The notes under the pieces: model-generated | What the model was told of the DNA's origin: nothing | Seen by the model: only the letters and a program-made list of their open reading frames with translations | Database searches by the model: none | Shown here: positions 9,463-19,799 of the stretch, piece by piece | Layout of the letters: every line of letters begins with the position of its first letter | Numbering within the stretch: the stretch's first letter is position 1 | Made by a program: the position numbers and the translations under genes | Assembly (NCBI GenBank): GCA_013204455.1 | Contig: JABMNW010000025.1 | Span: 1-63,006 of the forward strand | DNA length: 63,006 nt | DNA from: Acidimicrobiaceae bacterium | Lineage (GTDB): Bacteria > Actinomycetota > Acidimicrobiia > Acidimicrobiales > Ilumatobacteraceae | Direction: 5' to 3'

Positions 9463-10542
9463 CTATTTAGAATTCTTGAGAACAGAATAAATTTCTTCGG
9501 CAGCGCGTCCCGATCCGTAAGGTTGGGCATCCTTGCCCGTCGAACCAATTGCCTCCTCTGTAGCCTCAATAATTTCGATTGCAGAATCACCGCCAAGACG
9601 ATTCCATCCTGTTTCGACTAACTCAATCCATTCTGTTTCTGCTCGTAAAGTCACACACGGGACGCGGTAGAAATAGGCTTCCTTCTGCACCCCTCCAGAA
9701 TCAGTCAGGATGATCGCCGCGTTACGTTCAAGTTGAACCATGTCGAGATATCCGACTGGTTCTGTCAAAACCAGTCTCTTCCCTGTTAAATCTAAACCAA
9801 ATTGTTCGAGTTGCTTCTTCGTCCTCGGATGCAGTGGCAACACGACCTGTCTGTCTCGGGAGATGGCCTCAATTGCATCACACAAAACCCCAAGGCGATC
9901 TGCATCGTTTGTGTTCTCCTGCCGATGAATTGTCACCAGTACGTACTCTCCACAGTTACATCCAAGATTTTTAATCACTCGGGAGCGTTGCTGTGATTTC
10001 AGACCATAGTAGATACTCGCGTCATACATCACGTCGCCAACCTGGAAAATCTTAGAGTTCGGTATCCCCTCTCGCAAAAGGTGACTTACGGAATTAGCCG
10101 TTGGTGCAAAAAGAATATCCGACAAATGGTCCGCCACAACTCGATTGATCTCTTCGGGCATTGCTCGGTTAAATGAGCGAAGTCCTGCCTCTACATGAGC
10201 AACGGGAATACGCAATTTCGCCGAGGCGAGGGCGGCGGCGGCAGTCGAATTTGTATCACCATAAATTAAGCAAACATCTGGATTCTCATCGATTAATACT
10301 TGCTCAAGTCTCGTGAGCATTAGGCCGGTCATTTCACCATGTCGCTGCGCGATTACTCCAAGATTATATTTTGGATGAGGAATTTCCAATTCTGAGAAAA
10401 ATACATCGGACATATTCGCGTCGTAATGCTGGCCTGTATGTACGAGACACTCATCAATTTCGTCGTGCTCTCTGAGAACGCGCGATACGGTCGCTGCCTT
10501 GATGAACTGAGGTCTTGCTCCAACAACGGTGAGAACCTTCAT
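9463..10542 (-). CDS. wbpI: UDP-GlcNAc 2-epimerase family; WbpI/WlbD-type
   Basis: MKVLTVVGARPQFIKAATVSR, VHTGQHYDANMSDVFFSELEIP, IYGDTNSTAAAALASAKL, HVEAGLRSFNRAMPEEINR. Start refined to internal Met overlapping the upstream stop (ATGA). Confidence 0.87.
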   Translation of the reverse strand: MKVLTVVGARPQFIKAATVSRVLREHDEIDECLVHTGQHYDANMSDVFFSELEIPHPKYNLGVIAQRHGEMTGLMLTRLEQVLIDENPDVCLIYGDTNSTAAAALASAKLRIPVAHVEAGLRSFNRAMPEEINRVVADHLSDILFAPTANSVSHLLREGIPNSKIFQVGDVMYDASIYYGLKSQQRSRVIKNLGCNCGEYVLVTIHRQENTNDADRLGVLCDAIEAISRDRQVVLPLHPRTKKQLEQFGLDLTGKRLVLTEPVGYLDMVQLERNAAIILTDSGGVQKEAYFYRVPCVTLRAETEWIELVETGWNRLGGDSAIEIIEATEEAIGSTGKDAQPYGSGRAAEEIYSVLKNSK

Positions 10543-11690
10543 TTCGCGACAGTCTTGATGCAATCAGAACCAAGGATGCGGCTATATAGTCCAACAAGTT
10601 TGTCAGATTCATTTTCCCATGAATATTTCTCAACAATCGCCTGCTTCCCTCGTTCACCCATTTTCATTGCCTCTAGCGGATGCTCAAGTAACCACACCAC
10701 GGCATTCACTATCTCTTGAACATTCACAGGGTCGACGAGTAAACCACATTCTTCATCACCAATAATTTTACGCCATAACGGAAAGCCCGAGGCGATCACT
10801 GGCAAACCAGCGGCCATGTACTCGAAAAGTTTGACGGGCTGTGACTCCAAGTGATTTGGCAGAGGATGAAGAAGAAGCAATCCAATACGAGCTGCTGCGA
10901 GCAATTTTGCGACCTCAGCGCGATTTGCCAATCCGACATAGTCAATCTGACTCCACCCAGGCATCGCCGAGAGCTCGTCCTGATAATTATCTGGCGAGAA
11001 GTATCCAGCCAAATTCAGTCGCACATTCAACTCGGTTGGCAACGCCCCAAGAGTTTTTACTATTTCTATTAGCCCTCGACCAGCAGAAATAACACCAATA
11101 TACGTCAATCTACTTTCTCGTTGAAGATACGGTGCCGCATCATCCACCTTCATCTCATCGACAATCGCATAATTTTGAACACAGATTGTCTTCTTGGACG
11201 GAAAACGACGACCAATCGAAGGAGTCGCAACGACTAAACCATCAAAACATCTACTGCAACCATACTCAATCAAAGAAACAATAACCGCTACAACACGCCG
11301 AGAGTACATCGGCAACCAGTATTTTGAAAGTATCTGCTTAGGTACATCTTCATGAATATCATAAATAACTTTATAACCGAGCAGTTTGAATAGAAAACCG
11401 GCGGGCAAAAGTTCAGGGTCGTGAAAATGTATTAATTTTGGTCGTAACTTTCTCACACGAACGAACGCACGAAAGGAGGTAACAAAAATACGGCCAAGAC
11501 GACCAAAACCACTTTTCCCCACATCGAATACTTGAATCATTCCATCTCTGAGATTGATTTGATCATCGCCCATTGCATCGGCAACAACTAGCACTACATC
11601 TTGCGTCAGTCTCGCCTTCGCGCTATTGATCTCTTTAACAAGAATTCGAACATCATGTCGCGGATGGACCGTCGAAAGATGGACAATCAC
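10539..11690 (-). CDS. Glycosyltransferase family 4
   Basis: LIHFHDPELLPAGFLFKLLGYKVIYDIHED; KLFEYMAAGLPVIASGFPLW. Confidence 0.88.
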   Translation of the reverse strand: MIVHLSTVHPRHDVRILVKEINSAKARLTQDVVLVVADAMGDDQINLRDGMIQVFDVGKSGFGRLGRIFVTSFRAFVRVRKLRPKLIHFHDPELLPAGFLFKLLGYKVIYDIHEDVPKQILSKYWLPMYSRRVVAVIVSLIEYGCSRCFDGLVVATPSIGRRFPSKKTICVQNYAIVDEMKVDDAAPYLQRESRLTYIGVISAGRGLIEIVKTLGALPTELNVRLNLAGYFSPDNYQDELSAMPGWSQIDYVGLANRAEVAKLLAAARIGLLLLHPLPNHLESQPVKLFEYMAAGLPVIASGFPLWRKIIGDEECGLLVDPVNVQEIVNAVVWLLEHPLEAMKMGERGKQAIVEKYSWENESDKLVGLYSRILGSDCIKTVAK

Positions 11691-12913
11691 CGATTTGCTC
11701 CGAATCGATTGACAGACAGATACGAACTACCGTGCATCATTCCAACTAATGCGGCGAAGATGTAACCAGATGGGGCAATCCAAAGAAATTCCACTCCAAA
11801 GCCATAAACAAAGGCAAATACATAAAGCGAACCAATCCCGATACCCGCTGGTTGCCATCTTCTGTAAGCCGAAACCAACACAAAATAAAACAGTGAAAGC
11901 CAAAGTAGGACGCCTATTGGCCCCCATTCCCACAGCATTCTTCCAAGTAGTGAGTCAAAATTAAAAAATGACGTACCTTGCTGATACTGAAAGTTCGCAA
12001 TCGCCCCGGGCCCCATACCAGTAAAAACAAATAAAAGTGGCGAAGATAACTCTTTTGCACTATTTAAAAAAAAGTAGACCCACTTCCCGAAGCGATCAAC
12101 TGCCGATATATCCACCCTTTGAAACCTCTCAAGACTTTGAAAGATCAAACCCTGTTTAGAAACTAACGACCAACCCACTAGAAGTATCAACGCCACCGCA
12201 AACGCGGAGGCAGCGAACACAAATCGGCGTTCGAGATGATGACCACCGGCAACATAAAGAATAAGCACGAACGACGCGATTAGCGCACCCATCATTGAGG
12301 ATTTTGATCCGGAAGAAAACGTTAGCGCCAGCGAACTGATCGACAAAAATCCAAAAAGCATTCCAATAATTCGCTTCTCGGTTTTAAAAAGCATTATAGA
12401 CAGTGCACATAAACCAATCGTAAGGATGCCGAGTAAAAACCCCACGTTCGCAGGCGCAGTATTCGCGCCAACTCGGGCGTAACCATAGTACGTCCTGACA
12501 CCAGACATGTACTGGGAAATCGTGTTCTCCGTAGCAATAAGTGCGACGCTAAGAAACACCGCGAGGTATTTTAAACCAAAACGTTTAGCCGCACTAGAAA
12601 AGAATAGTAAAACAATTAGAAAAGCAACGCTCCTCGAAATAATTACGAACGAAAAGAAAATTTCAAGACCATTTAGGTAGAGATGCGACACACTAGAAAT
12701 TAGCCCATATAAGATAATCAACCAAGTAAGCGCAACGATAAATTGATCTACGTCTGACCGCACTACAAAAATAAGCGCAATTAGCAATACCGGTATAAAA
12801 ACGTCGGCGTAAGCCATATTTTCATCTATCTTTCCAGATAAGAAACTTATAAGAATAAATGTTGTTCCAACGCTCCATGTAATCAGCGCTCTTGGGCTTA
12901 GAACCTGTTTCAT
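11687..12913 (-). CDS. Multi-pass membrane protein, Wzy-like O-antigen polymerase/ligase
   Basis: Roughly 10+ hydrophobic segments; Wzy_C-like GMGPGAIANFQ...LLGRMLWEWGPIGVLLWL; cluster context. Confidence 0.75.
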   Translation of the reverse strand: MKQVLSPRALITWSVGTTFILISFLSGKIDENMAYADVFIPVLLIALIFVVRSDVDQFIVALTWLIILYGLISSVSHLYLNGLEIFFSFVIISRSVAFLIVLLFFSSAAKRFGLKYLAVFLSVALIATENTISQYMSGVRTYYGYARVGANTAPANVGFLLGILTIGLCALSIMLFKTEKRIIGMLFGFLSISSLALTFSSGSKSSMMGALIASFVLILYVAGGHHLERRFVFAASAFAVALILLVGWSLVSKQGLIFQSLERFQRVDISAVDRFGKWVYFFLNSAKELSSPLLFVFTGMGPGAIANFQYQQGTSFFNFDSLLGRMLWEWGPIGVLLWLSLFYFVLVSAYRRWQPAGIGIGSLYVFAFVYGFGVEFLWIAPSGYIFAALVGMMHGSSYLSVNRFGANR

Positions 12914-14070
12914 CCTGCAGAATCCGATGATGAAAAGATATTCTTACTTTGTAATCGCTTGTAAAGCGCAACCGAACGATTCCAGACTCGCGATTCTGTG
13001 GCGAACTCATCGTGTGCTCGTTCTGGTCTATGCAAATATTCAGAGAGTTCTTCCTGAGACCAGTTGATCTTTTTCAGAAAATATATTAAATCCTCATCAA
13101 GACTGGCTTGCGATGGATAAGGAATCCCAGTGAGAAGTGCCTCCGCTTCCGCACGCGAAATTTGCCCAGTCACAATTAGGGTCGAAAGATGCACCCGTCT
13201 TTTATCCACTCCGAACTTCATCGGCAACAAGTACCCCTGATAAAAGCGAGTAAATACAGACTCATAATGCTTATACGGGTAGGGCTTATAACTGAAGTCA
13301 CGTTGCAGAATTTCCAACGCATCGGCCTTCTTATATTCGACAAAGTCCAGAAAGCGAACCCAAGATATGCGCCGAACTACCCGATACCAAATCAAATCCA
13401 ATGTTCCAACGATTGGAAACGTCTTTGGTTTAAGAGTTCGATCATGTGCCTTTGCGATTGACCTAATATTGCGCGCGTCGAACTTCAACCAATTCCATGA
13501 CGGTGGCATTCGCATGCCCTCAGTAGAAGCATTATGTCCGGACAGGATGAAGTCGATTTTATGCTTAGCCGCCATTTTGTAGTTCGTCGCCAACATCGCA
13601 TTGTCATAAAGTAATTCGACATCGATTACGTCTGCAGAAAAAAAGGCGTCCATTAAATTTCTGTATTCTCGCCAATCAATCACATGTGTATGCAGGTCGA
13701 CACCTAATTGTCGAACTAGATTTTCGATATTATTCTGAGCAAGTTCGGAATTCCATCCGTTATCCATATGCACAGCAAGCGGTCGAAGACCAAGTTCCAT
13801 CGCGCGAACCAACGTAAATGCGCTATCTACGCCACCGGATAATCCGACAATACAGTCATATTGCTTGCCAACAGCTCGTCGCTTAACTTCAGTAACGAAC
13901 CTCTCTAACTTGGCCAAGCGTTCGACAGGATCCATAAAAAGTAACTTTCCAGAATCGCGAAGAAGTGCCGTGCAGTAAGAGCAAACTCCATCTGCGTCGA
14001 AGGTGATGTCTGGTGCAGATGTATCCATTACGCAACGGGTACATTGTTGCGTTGGGGTTTTAGGGTTCAT
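12910..14070 (-). CDS. wbpG: N-acetyl sugar amidotransferase (WbpG/PseA family)
   Basis: CTRCVMDTSAPDITFDADGVCSYC and PP-loop IVGLSGGVDSAFT. Confidence 0.92.
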   Translation of the reverse strand: MNPKTPTQQCTRCVMDTSAPDITFDADGVCSYCTALLRDSGKLLFMDPVERLAKLERFVTEVKRRAVGKQYDCIVGLSGGVDSAFTLVRAMELGLRPLAVHMDNGWNSELAQNNIENLVRQLGVDLHTHVIDWREYRNLMDAFFSADVIDVELLYDNAMLATNYKMAAKHKIDFILSGHNASTEGMRMPPSWNWLKFDARNIRSIAKAHDRTLKPKTFPIVGTLDLIWYRVVRRISWVRFLDFVEYKKADALEILQRDFSYKPYPYKHYESVFTRFYQGYLLPMKFGVDKRRVHLSTLIVTGQISRAEAEALLTGIPYPSQASLDEDLIYFLKKINWSQEELSEYLHRPERAHDEFATESRVWNRSVALYKRLQSKNIFSSSDSAG

Positions 14071-14828
14071 TTTTCGGTCACTTTGACGAGTTCATCGTAT
14101 GCCGGATAGGTAATCAGAACCGCGCGATGCGGACCTTGAAAGACGCAGAATGCACCAACCGCTACCGCGTCTGCACCAGCTTTCACGGCATCTGCGATGT
14201 GAGTAATAGATCCAACTCCACCAGATACGACCAACGGAACCGATGTGATCCTTGCAGCTAGCGCAATTAACTCGGTGTCCACTCCCGCCATCATCCCTTC
14301 GCGATCAACATTCATTAAAAGTATTTCGCCAGCACCGGCGCCAATCGCTCGAGTAAGAAACTCTTCCCATGATTCGGATACAATTTTCCGACTTTTCGAT
14401 GCATAAAGACCACGGCGTCCTCGCCAGTCGCTTTTGACATCAATCGAAGCCACGACACTAGAAGACCCAGCGAAATCAGCAATTGAACTGATGGTCTTGA
14501 TGTCATCCATCGCCGCAGATTGCACTGCAACTTTTTCAATTCCTAACGAAAGTAATTGCCGAGCCTGTTGAACATTTTTAACTCCGCCACCGTAACAAAC
14601 CGGCATAAAGCACTCAGAAGCAATTTGTTCGATTAGCCGATAATTCGGCTCCGATTGATTACGGCTCGCGTCTATGTCAAGGACTATTAGTTCGTCCACT
14701 TCTTTTTCATTGAAGATCCGAATCGCATTAATCGGATCGCCAACATATACAGGTTTACGAAATTGCCTCGTCTTAACCAGACCACCATCATGGATTAGCA
14801 GAGAAGGAATTACACGGTGTTTAAGCAT
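14067..14828 (-). CDS. hisF: HisF-like cyclase subunit of sugar amidotransferase system
   Basis: RVIPSLLIHDGGLVKTRQF..GDPINAIRIFNEKEVDELIVLDIDA; VVSGGVGSITHI; adjacent to hisH- and wbpG-like genes. Confidence 0.92.
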   Translation of the reverse strand: MLKHRVIPSLLIHDGGLVKTRQFRKPVYVGDPINAIRIFNEKEVDELIVLDIDASRNQSEPNYRLIEQIASECFMPVCYGGGVKNVQQARQLLSLGIEKVAVQSAAMDDIKTISSIADFAGSSSVVASIDVKSDWRGRRGLYASKSRKIVSESWEEFLTRAIGAGAGEILLMNVDREGMMAGVDTELIALAARITSVPLVVSGGVGSITHIADAVKAGADAVAVGAFCVFQGPHRAVLITYPAYDELVKVTEK

Positions 14829-15440
14829 CTAGATTTCACAGAAGTTTCGAATTAGGTCGATCCCAAATCGATGACTTTTTTCCGGATGAAACTGAACACC
14901 ATAAGTGTTCTCGCGACTAAACCCGGACGTAAATTCCTCGCCGTATGTTGTTGTCATTAATACATCTTCATTGTTACTGCATTCCACATAATACGAGTGC
15001 ACGAAATAAAAGCGAACTTCTGATGAACTGCTATTGACCAGTGGATTGGTTTTCTGCACAGCAACGGTATTCCAACCCATATGAGGGACTTTGCGCATCG
15101 AATAATTTTCTGTAGAAAATTTTCTAACGTGAGCGTCGAATACGCCTATACCTGGTATCTCGCCTTCGTCGCTGGAGAGGCACAGCAAGTGCATCCCCAG
15201 ACAAATACCAAGAACCGGAATTTTTCTTTCAGTAATCACTTCCCTAATCGGACCAACAAGGTCACGTTCTTGTAGCGCCGTCATTCCAGCATCGAACGAA
15301 CCAACTCCTGTGATAATTAGTTTGTCTGCTGTCTGAATATCTAATGGAGTGGAACCCTTCTTGGCGATTCCGCCCACCTTTTTGACCATGTTCAATACGG
15401 ACCCAAGATTTCCAATTCCGTAGTCAAGGACCGTAATCAT
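14829..15440 (-). CDS. hisH: HisH-like glutamine amidotransferase subunit
   Basis: DYGIGNLGSVLNM; PVLGICLGMHLL; YGVQFHPEKSH. Confidence 0.94.
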   Translation of the reverse strand: MITVLDYGIGNLGSVLNMVKKVGGIAKKGSTPLDIQTADKLIITGVGSFDAGMTALQERDLVGPIREVITERKIPVLGICLGMHLLCLSSDEGEIPGIGVFDAHVRKFSTENYSMRKVPHMGWNTVAVQKTNPLVNSSSSEVRFYFVHSYYVECSNNEDVLMTTTYGEEFTSGFSRENTYGVQFHPEKSHRFGIDLIRNFCEI

Positions 15441-16615
15441 GCTGGCAACGCGGTTAAGGCCAGCCGATAAAATTCATGCACGCCACGTAAATAGCTTCCG
15501 TGACCGAAGCGCTCGACAACATCACTGCGAAGACTCTCGGGGTCAAAGTCTTGATATCTGCTACGAATCTCGTCCATAGCTGACGTCATCTGATCGACGT
15601 CGCCAAGCTCAACGAGCAATCCATTTGACGAACTAACTATCGAATCTGGGCCCCCACAACGAGTCGATACGACAGGTATTCCACTCGCAAGTGCTTCAAG
15701 AATTACCACGCCAAATGTCTCGACCTGGCTTGATACCACAAGACAGTTGCTTTCGGACATTAACTTTGCAACCTCATCACGATTCTTGTATCCGACAAAT
15801 AACACTTGATTATTGATTTTCAGTTCTTTTGTCAATAATTCAAGTCTGCGGTGGAGCGGGCCGGAACCCACAATTATCAATCGAACAGATTCACGCCTAT
15901 CCAAGTTTTCAAAGGCACGGATCAATAATTCGTGATTCTTATTTTCGTCGAGCGCTCCCACAGCAATGTAAGTAAATTTCTCATTAAGTTTATCGTTTCG
16001 TAAACGAATTGGACGCTTCAAGTCTTGTGGCAAAAGATTAGGCAACACCGAAATTCGGCCATCGTAAGAACCGAGATACTTATAAATTGAGTCAACTAAC
16101 GCGCTACTAACCGCAGAAATTCCAGCCGCAGATATCGCTACCGAAGCGACCTCATGGCTAAACCGTTGACTCATTACACCACGTTGGAATGCAGAATTGT
16201 GCTCTGTAACGGCGTAACTAATACCAGTTGACTCAAAAATACTTTTTGCAATAGACCCGGCAAATATGAAACCGTGTGCATGAATCAAATCTGGAGGGCC
16301 ATTGTCCTTGACATAATCTCTAAAGAGTTTGTTGCCAACCTTTGTGTACTGTGCAATTAGCCTCTCCACCGAGACGTAATGCTCTGGAACTAATCTCCGA
16401 CGATAATCCCGCACAACATCAACCGAGTGGTCAAATTCGACCTTCTCATATAAATACTTCGAAAAGAGACCCCGCGGTGAAATGAATCCTGGTGCAACTA
16501 CACCGACCTTCGTCCCGTCAGCGACAAGGGCGTTTGCAAGATCTCGCTGAAAAATTCCTCCAAGTGGCACACGTTTGGTGACGTAGTGCTCGGAGGGAAT
16601 AATTAAAACATGCAT
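15437..16615 (-). CDS. Glycosyltransferase family 4
   Basis: GVISPRGLFSKY-like N-domain; AVGALDENKNHELLIRAF; ESNCLVVSSQVETFGVVILEALASGIPVVSTRCGGPDSIV. Confidence 0.93.
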   Translation of the reverse strand: MHVLIIPSEHYVTKRVPLGGIFQRDLANALVADGTKVGVVAPGFISPRGLFSKYLYEKVEFDHSVDVVRDYRRRLVPEHYVSVERLIAQYTKVGNKLFRDYVKDNGPPDLIHAHGFIFAGSIAKSIFESTGISYAVTEHNSAFQRGVMSQRFSHEVASVAISAAGISAVSSALVDSIYKYLGSYDGRISVLPNLLPQDLKRPIRLRNDKLNEKFTYIAVGALDENKNHELLIRAFENLDRRESVRLIIVGSGPLHRRLELLTKELKINNQVLFVGYKNRDEVAKLMSESNCLVVSSQVETFGVVILEALASGIPVVSTRCGGPDSIVSSSNGLLVELGDVDQMTSAMDEIRSRYQDFDPESLRSDVVERFGHGSYLRGVHEFYRLALTALPA

Positions 16616-16622
16616 TGGTCGT

Positions 16623-17468
16623 CTACTCCTCGGACCTTTGATAAAGAGTAAAGGTTCCGCTACGACCGAGCATCTTCTTCTTACAAAACATGTCGATCTT
16701 CAGTAATGCAGGGGTCAGAACCCTCATAATCCAATTCAATTTATAAACCGACGAACTAAGAAAAATCCAGACCGCATTCATCAGACCGTAAAAAATCATT
16801 GAATTAGCTTCAATGGGTGAATTTAAAAGCCAGGTCGATCCATCAATTTCTTTGATGCACCTAAACCCCTCGATCTTCAATCTTGCATCAAAAGTCATTC
16901 GCTCTCTTAAAGTGTTATGTGCAGAGCCATAACCTGGATTGCGGAATGGACTGGCGTTACGAGACAGCATCGGCTCATAAATGACAAGCGTCCCCCCTTT
17001 CTTCACACTCCTGGCGGCAAGCCGAAGTGCGTTTAAAAATTGTGATTCGTCTGTGATGTGGAGAAAAACCATGATTACTGTCACGCAGTCAAACTGACCG
17101 GAAAACAAGTCTGCTGACATTGTTCCAAGATTGCCGACAATCCCACGCACTTCTGGAAACCGATTGCGGAGATCCTCAATTGCCAAACTTGAAACATCGA
17201 TCCCAGTGACATTTATCGAATGTCCCCACAAATTAAACATCTGCTGAGTCCAGAATCCAGTGCCAACTCCAAGTTCTAAAATTGTTGCCGGTTGGACAGA
17301 GATCGCCGAGACCAAGTTTATAAATGTGGCGCTCTCACTGCGATATTTTGCGTCATTGTAAGCAAGCGAAAGTCCGGTTTGACCCACGGCCTTTAATGAA
17401 CCTTGATAATTTGAATGCAAACTATTCCAATAGTTCTCGCTGTGATACTGCGAGGATGACTTTCCCAT
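16623..17468 (-). CDS. Class I SAM-dependent methyltransferase
   Basis: ILELGVGTGFWTQQM motif I; RLAARSVKKGGTLVIYEP. Confidence 0.88.
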   Translation of the reverse strand: MGKSSSQYHSENYWNSLHSNYQGSLKAVGQTGLSLAYNDAKYRSESATFINLVSAISVQPATILELGVGTGFWTQQMFNLWGHSINVTGIDVSSLAIEDLRNRFPEVRGIVGNLGTMSADLFSGQFDCVTVIMVFLHITDESQFLNALRLAARSVKKGGTLVIYEPMLSRNASPFRNPGYGSAHNTLRERMTFDARLKIEGFRCIKEIDGSTWLLNSPIEANSMIFYGLMNAVWIFLSSSVYKLNWIMRVLTPALLKIDMFCKKKMLGRSGTFTLYQRSEE

Positions 17469-17480
17469 GACAAAAATAGT

Positions 17481-18398
17481 TTAGTTCTTGCGCCTAGCTA
17501 GTCGGAGAAGAGCACGCACTCGATTAGACCTAGCAATCCCAACTGGGTCACGAAGCACTCCACGAACAATGTGCCAACAACCGCGCAAAATATCCCTATC
17601 CCTAATCAGTGCTCGACCGAGCAAAATTTGGCTCGCCGTCACTGTATGTCGGTTACGACGTTTTGCAGAATCTGAGACAGGAAGTTCGCGTGCGGCTCGC
17701 TGATAAACAAGGAATCCGTCCCGAAACACCTCACGAGCATAATTGCGCTGATTGGTCAAGTTTTCCGGATAGACACGATATGACGCCAAGTTTTCTGGAA
17801 TTATCGCCGCCTCGCCGAGGCCCATAAGTGAAACCCAAAGATCCGTATCAGCGCCATACCGATATTTTTCGTTGTAGCCCCCAACTCGTAAAGCATCGAC
17901 ACGTCTATACATTGACGAAGAATGCAGTATCGGATTAGAGAACGCCATCATGTCAACAATTGAAGTGTTATCAGGCGGTGGTCGTCGTTCTTCAACAACT
18001 TTGGAGTCAGCATCAATCTCATCAAACCATGTGCCAACGACCATAACTTTTGGATTACTTTCGAAAAACTTCACTTGTGTATCAAACCTTGTCATAGAAC
18101 ACAGATCGTCAGCATCTAAAACGGCGACATACTTGCCTAACGCATGCTCAAGGCCATACTGAAGAGCTGGCGTACGACCAATATTTCGCGGGAGAAAATG
18201 CTTTTTAACTCGTGGGTCCGAGATCTCGTTGAGCATCTCTATCGATCGGTCGGTTGACCCATTCTCTACCGCAATCAGTTCCCAATTCGTATAAGTTTGC
18301 CCAGAAATACATGCCAAACTTTTCGCCAAATATTTCTCTGCATTGAATATCGTCATAACTACCGAGACCAGAGGTTCGCCTCCAATGTTATTTTGCAT
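17481..18398 (-). CDS. Glycosyltransferase family 2
   Basis: VSVVMTIFNAEKYLAKSLACISGQTYTNWELIAVENGSTDRS; DADD. ORF track start 18500 overlaps the upstream gene; start refined to MQNNIGGEP. Confidence 0.9.
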   Translation of the reverse strand: MQNNIGGEPLVSVVMTIFNAEKYLAKSLACISGQTYTNWELIAVENGSTDRSIEMLNEISDPRVKKHFLPRNIGRTPALQYGLEHALGKYVAVLDADDLCSMTRFDTQVKFFESNPKVMVVGTWFDEIDADSKVVEERRPPPDNTSIVDMMAFSNPILHSSSMYRRVDALRVGGYNEKYRYGADTDLWVSLMGLGEAAIIPENLASYRVYPENLTNQRNYAREVFRDGFLVYQRAARELPVSDSAKRRNRHTVTASQILLGRALIRDRDILRGCWHIVRGVLRDPVGIARSNRVRALLRLARRKN

Positions 18399-18411
18399 TT
18401 GACAAGTCAAT

Positions 18412-19353
18412 TCAACGCTGAAGCATTTCAACAATGCCTCTAATTTCTGAATCATAATCATTTGACGCTCTAAATCCAATCGCCGAAAGTTTTGACACAT
18501 CTATTTGAGAACTATCTTGAGTATGAATTTCATCTTCCATCGGCCGTTCTATCGCCAGACGAGCTCCGGTGATCTGCTCAACCATATTTGCGATACGTTC
18601 AGCCATTTCGAAAACAGATGTTGAAACAGATGGACCAAGATTAAAAATACCGTCACCAAGTTGCTCATCTTTCAGATTCACAAGATGCGCAAACGCCAAA
18701 GAAATATCGGTGAGGGTGATGAAGTCTCGTCGCTGCTCACCATTTGACCTAAGTTTCAATATTCCATTCTCAAGTGCGTCTTTGCAAAGACCGTTTACTA
18801 GCAAATGCCACGCATTGACATCCTTGTGTGTCGGAAATCCAAATCCATTCGCACATCGCAAGACGACTCCTGAAATCTTCCCCTGGGCAGCAACAGCAGA
18901 AACATAGTGCTCAGCGGCAAGATGACTAATCGCATATGTCGTTATCGGTGCTGGAATGGTTTTTTCAGTCACTCGCCCGACTAAGTTACGTCCATACACG
19001 TGAACTGTCGACTGATAAATAAACCTCTTTACGCCCCCCAGGATCGCCGCATCGACAAGCCGCATCGTTCCGATCGTCGTCACATCAAATGTGTGAGCAA
19101 CATCAATATTGCTTTCTTGGTCATTAAGAGACGCAAAATGAATGACAGTGTCCACTCCTTCTACTGCCCGATGAACTGACTGCTCATCACAAACATCAAG
19201 TTCGATAGTTCGACAGTCAGGCAACCATTTTGGAGTCTCTTTTGGCGAACGCGAAGAAATGGCTATTTCAAGATTGGGTAGGGTTGCCAATTGTTGAGCA
19301 ATTCGACCACCCAAAAAGCCAAATCCTCCGGTTACTAATACTCGCCGCTTCAT
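18412..19353 (-). CDS. NAD-dependent epimerase/dehydratase family protein
   Basis: VLVTGGFGFLGGRIAQQL; YAISHLAAE (YxxxH variant of the YxxxK motif). Confidence 0.88.
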   Translation of the reverse strand: MKRRVLVTGGFGFLGGRIAQQLATLPNLEIAISSRSPKETPKWLPDCRTIELDVCDEQSVHRAVEGVDTVIHFASLNDQESNIDVAHTFDVTTIGTMRLVDAAILGGVKRFIYQSTVHVYGRNLVGRVTEKTIPAPITTYAISHLAAEHYVSAVAAQGKISGVVLRCANGFGFPTHKDVNAWHLLVNGLCKDALENGILKLRSNGEQRRDFITLTDISLAFAHLVNLKDEQLGDGIFNLGPSVSTSVFEMAERIANMVEQITGARLAIERPMEDEIHTQDSSQIDVSKLSAIGFRASNDYDSEIRGIVEMLQR

Positions 19354-19799
19354 CCGTGTTTAATTTGCCAATCATATGGAATAGTCGTATCCCTGGGGTC
19401 AAGACGCACAATTTCACTTGGGTCATGAGGGATCGTTGCACAATTTGCGACCACGGACATACTTACTCCAACGCCTTTGAAACCATTCCAAACCTTTGGC
19501 GGAACAGTAACTAATGAATAGTTATCCTCTCCAAGAAAAATCTCTTGTATCTCACCTTTTGTGCTGCTCCCATCGCGGTCATCAAATAGAACAAGTTTTA
19601 TTTGTCCAACCGGTACGGCGTAGTTCAAAGTCATTCTTTCGTGATAGTGCCATGCCTTGACGACCCCAGGATAAATACAAGAAAAGTAAATCTCACCAAA
19701 AACTTCAAACTCTTGGTCGGTTGCCTTGAGCATGTGCATTACCTTGCCCCGCTCATCACTTATTTGCTTACGTTGCGATATTGAGACGCCTGCAATCAT
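19350..19799 (-). CDS. RmlC-like (dTDP-4-dehydrorhamnose 3,5-epimerase-like) cupin
   Basis: DERGKVMHMLKATDQEFEVFGEIYFSCIYPGVVKAWHYHERMTLNYAVPVGQIKLVLFDDR; PPKVWNGFKG. Confidence 0.88.
   Translation of the reverse strand: MIAGVSISQRKQISDERGKVMHMLKATDQEFEVFGEIYFSCIYPGVVKAWHYHERMTLNYAVPVGQIKLVLFDDRDGSSTKGEIQEIFLGEDNYSLVTVPPKVWNGFKGVGVSMSVVANCATIPHDPSEIVRLDPRDTTIPYDWQIKHG

Noticed and set aside
18399-18500. N-terminal extension of the GT2 ORF into the upstream epimerase
   Set aside because: GT2 fold begins at GEPLVSVVMTIFN; extension is overlap with the neighbouring gene.
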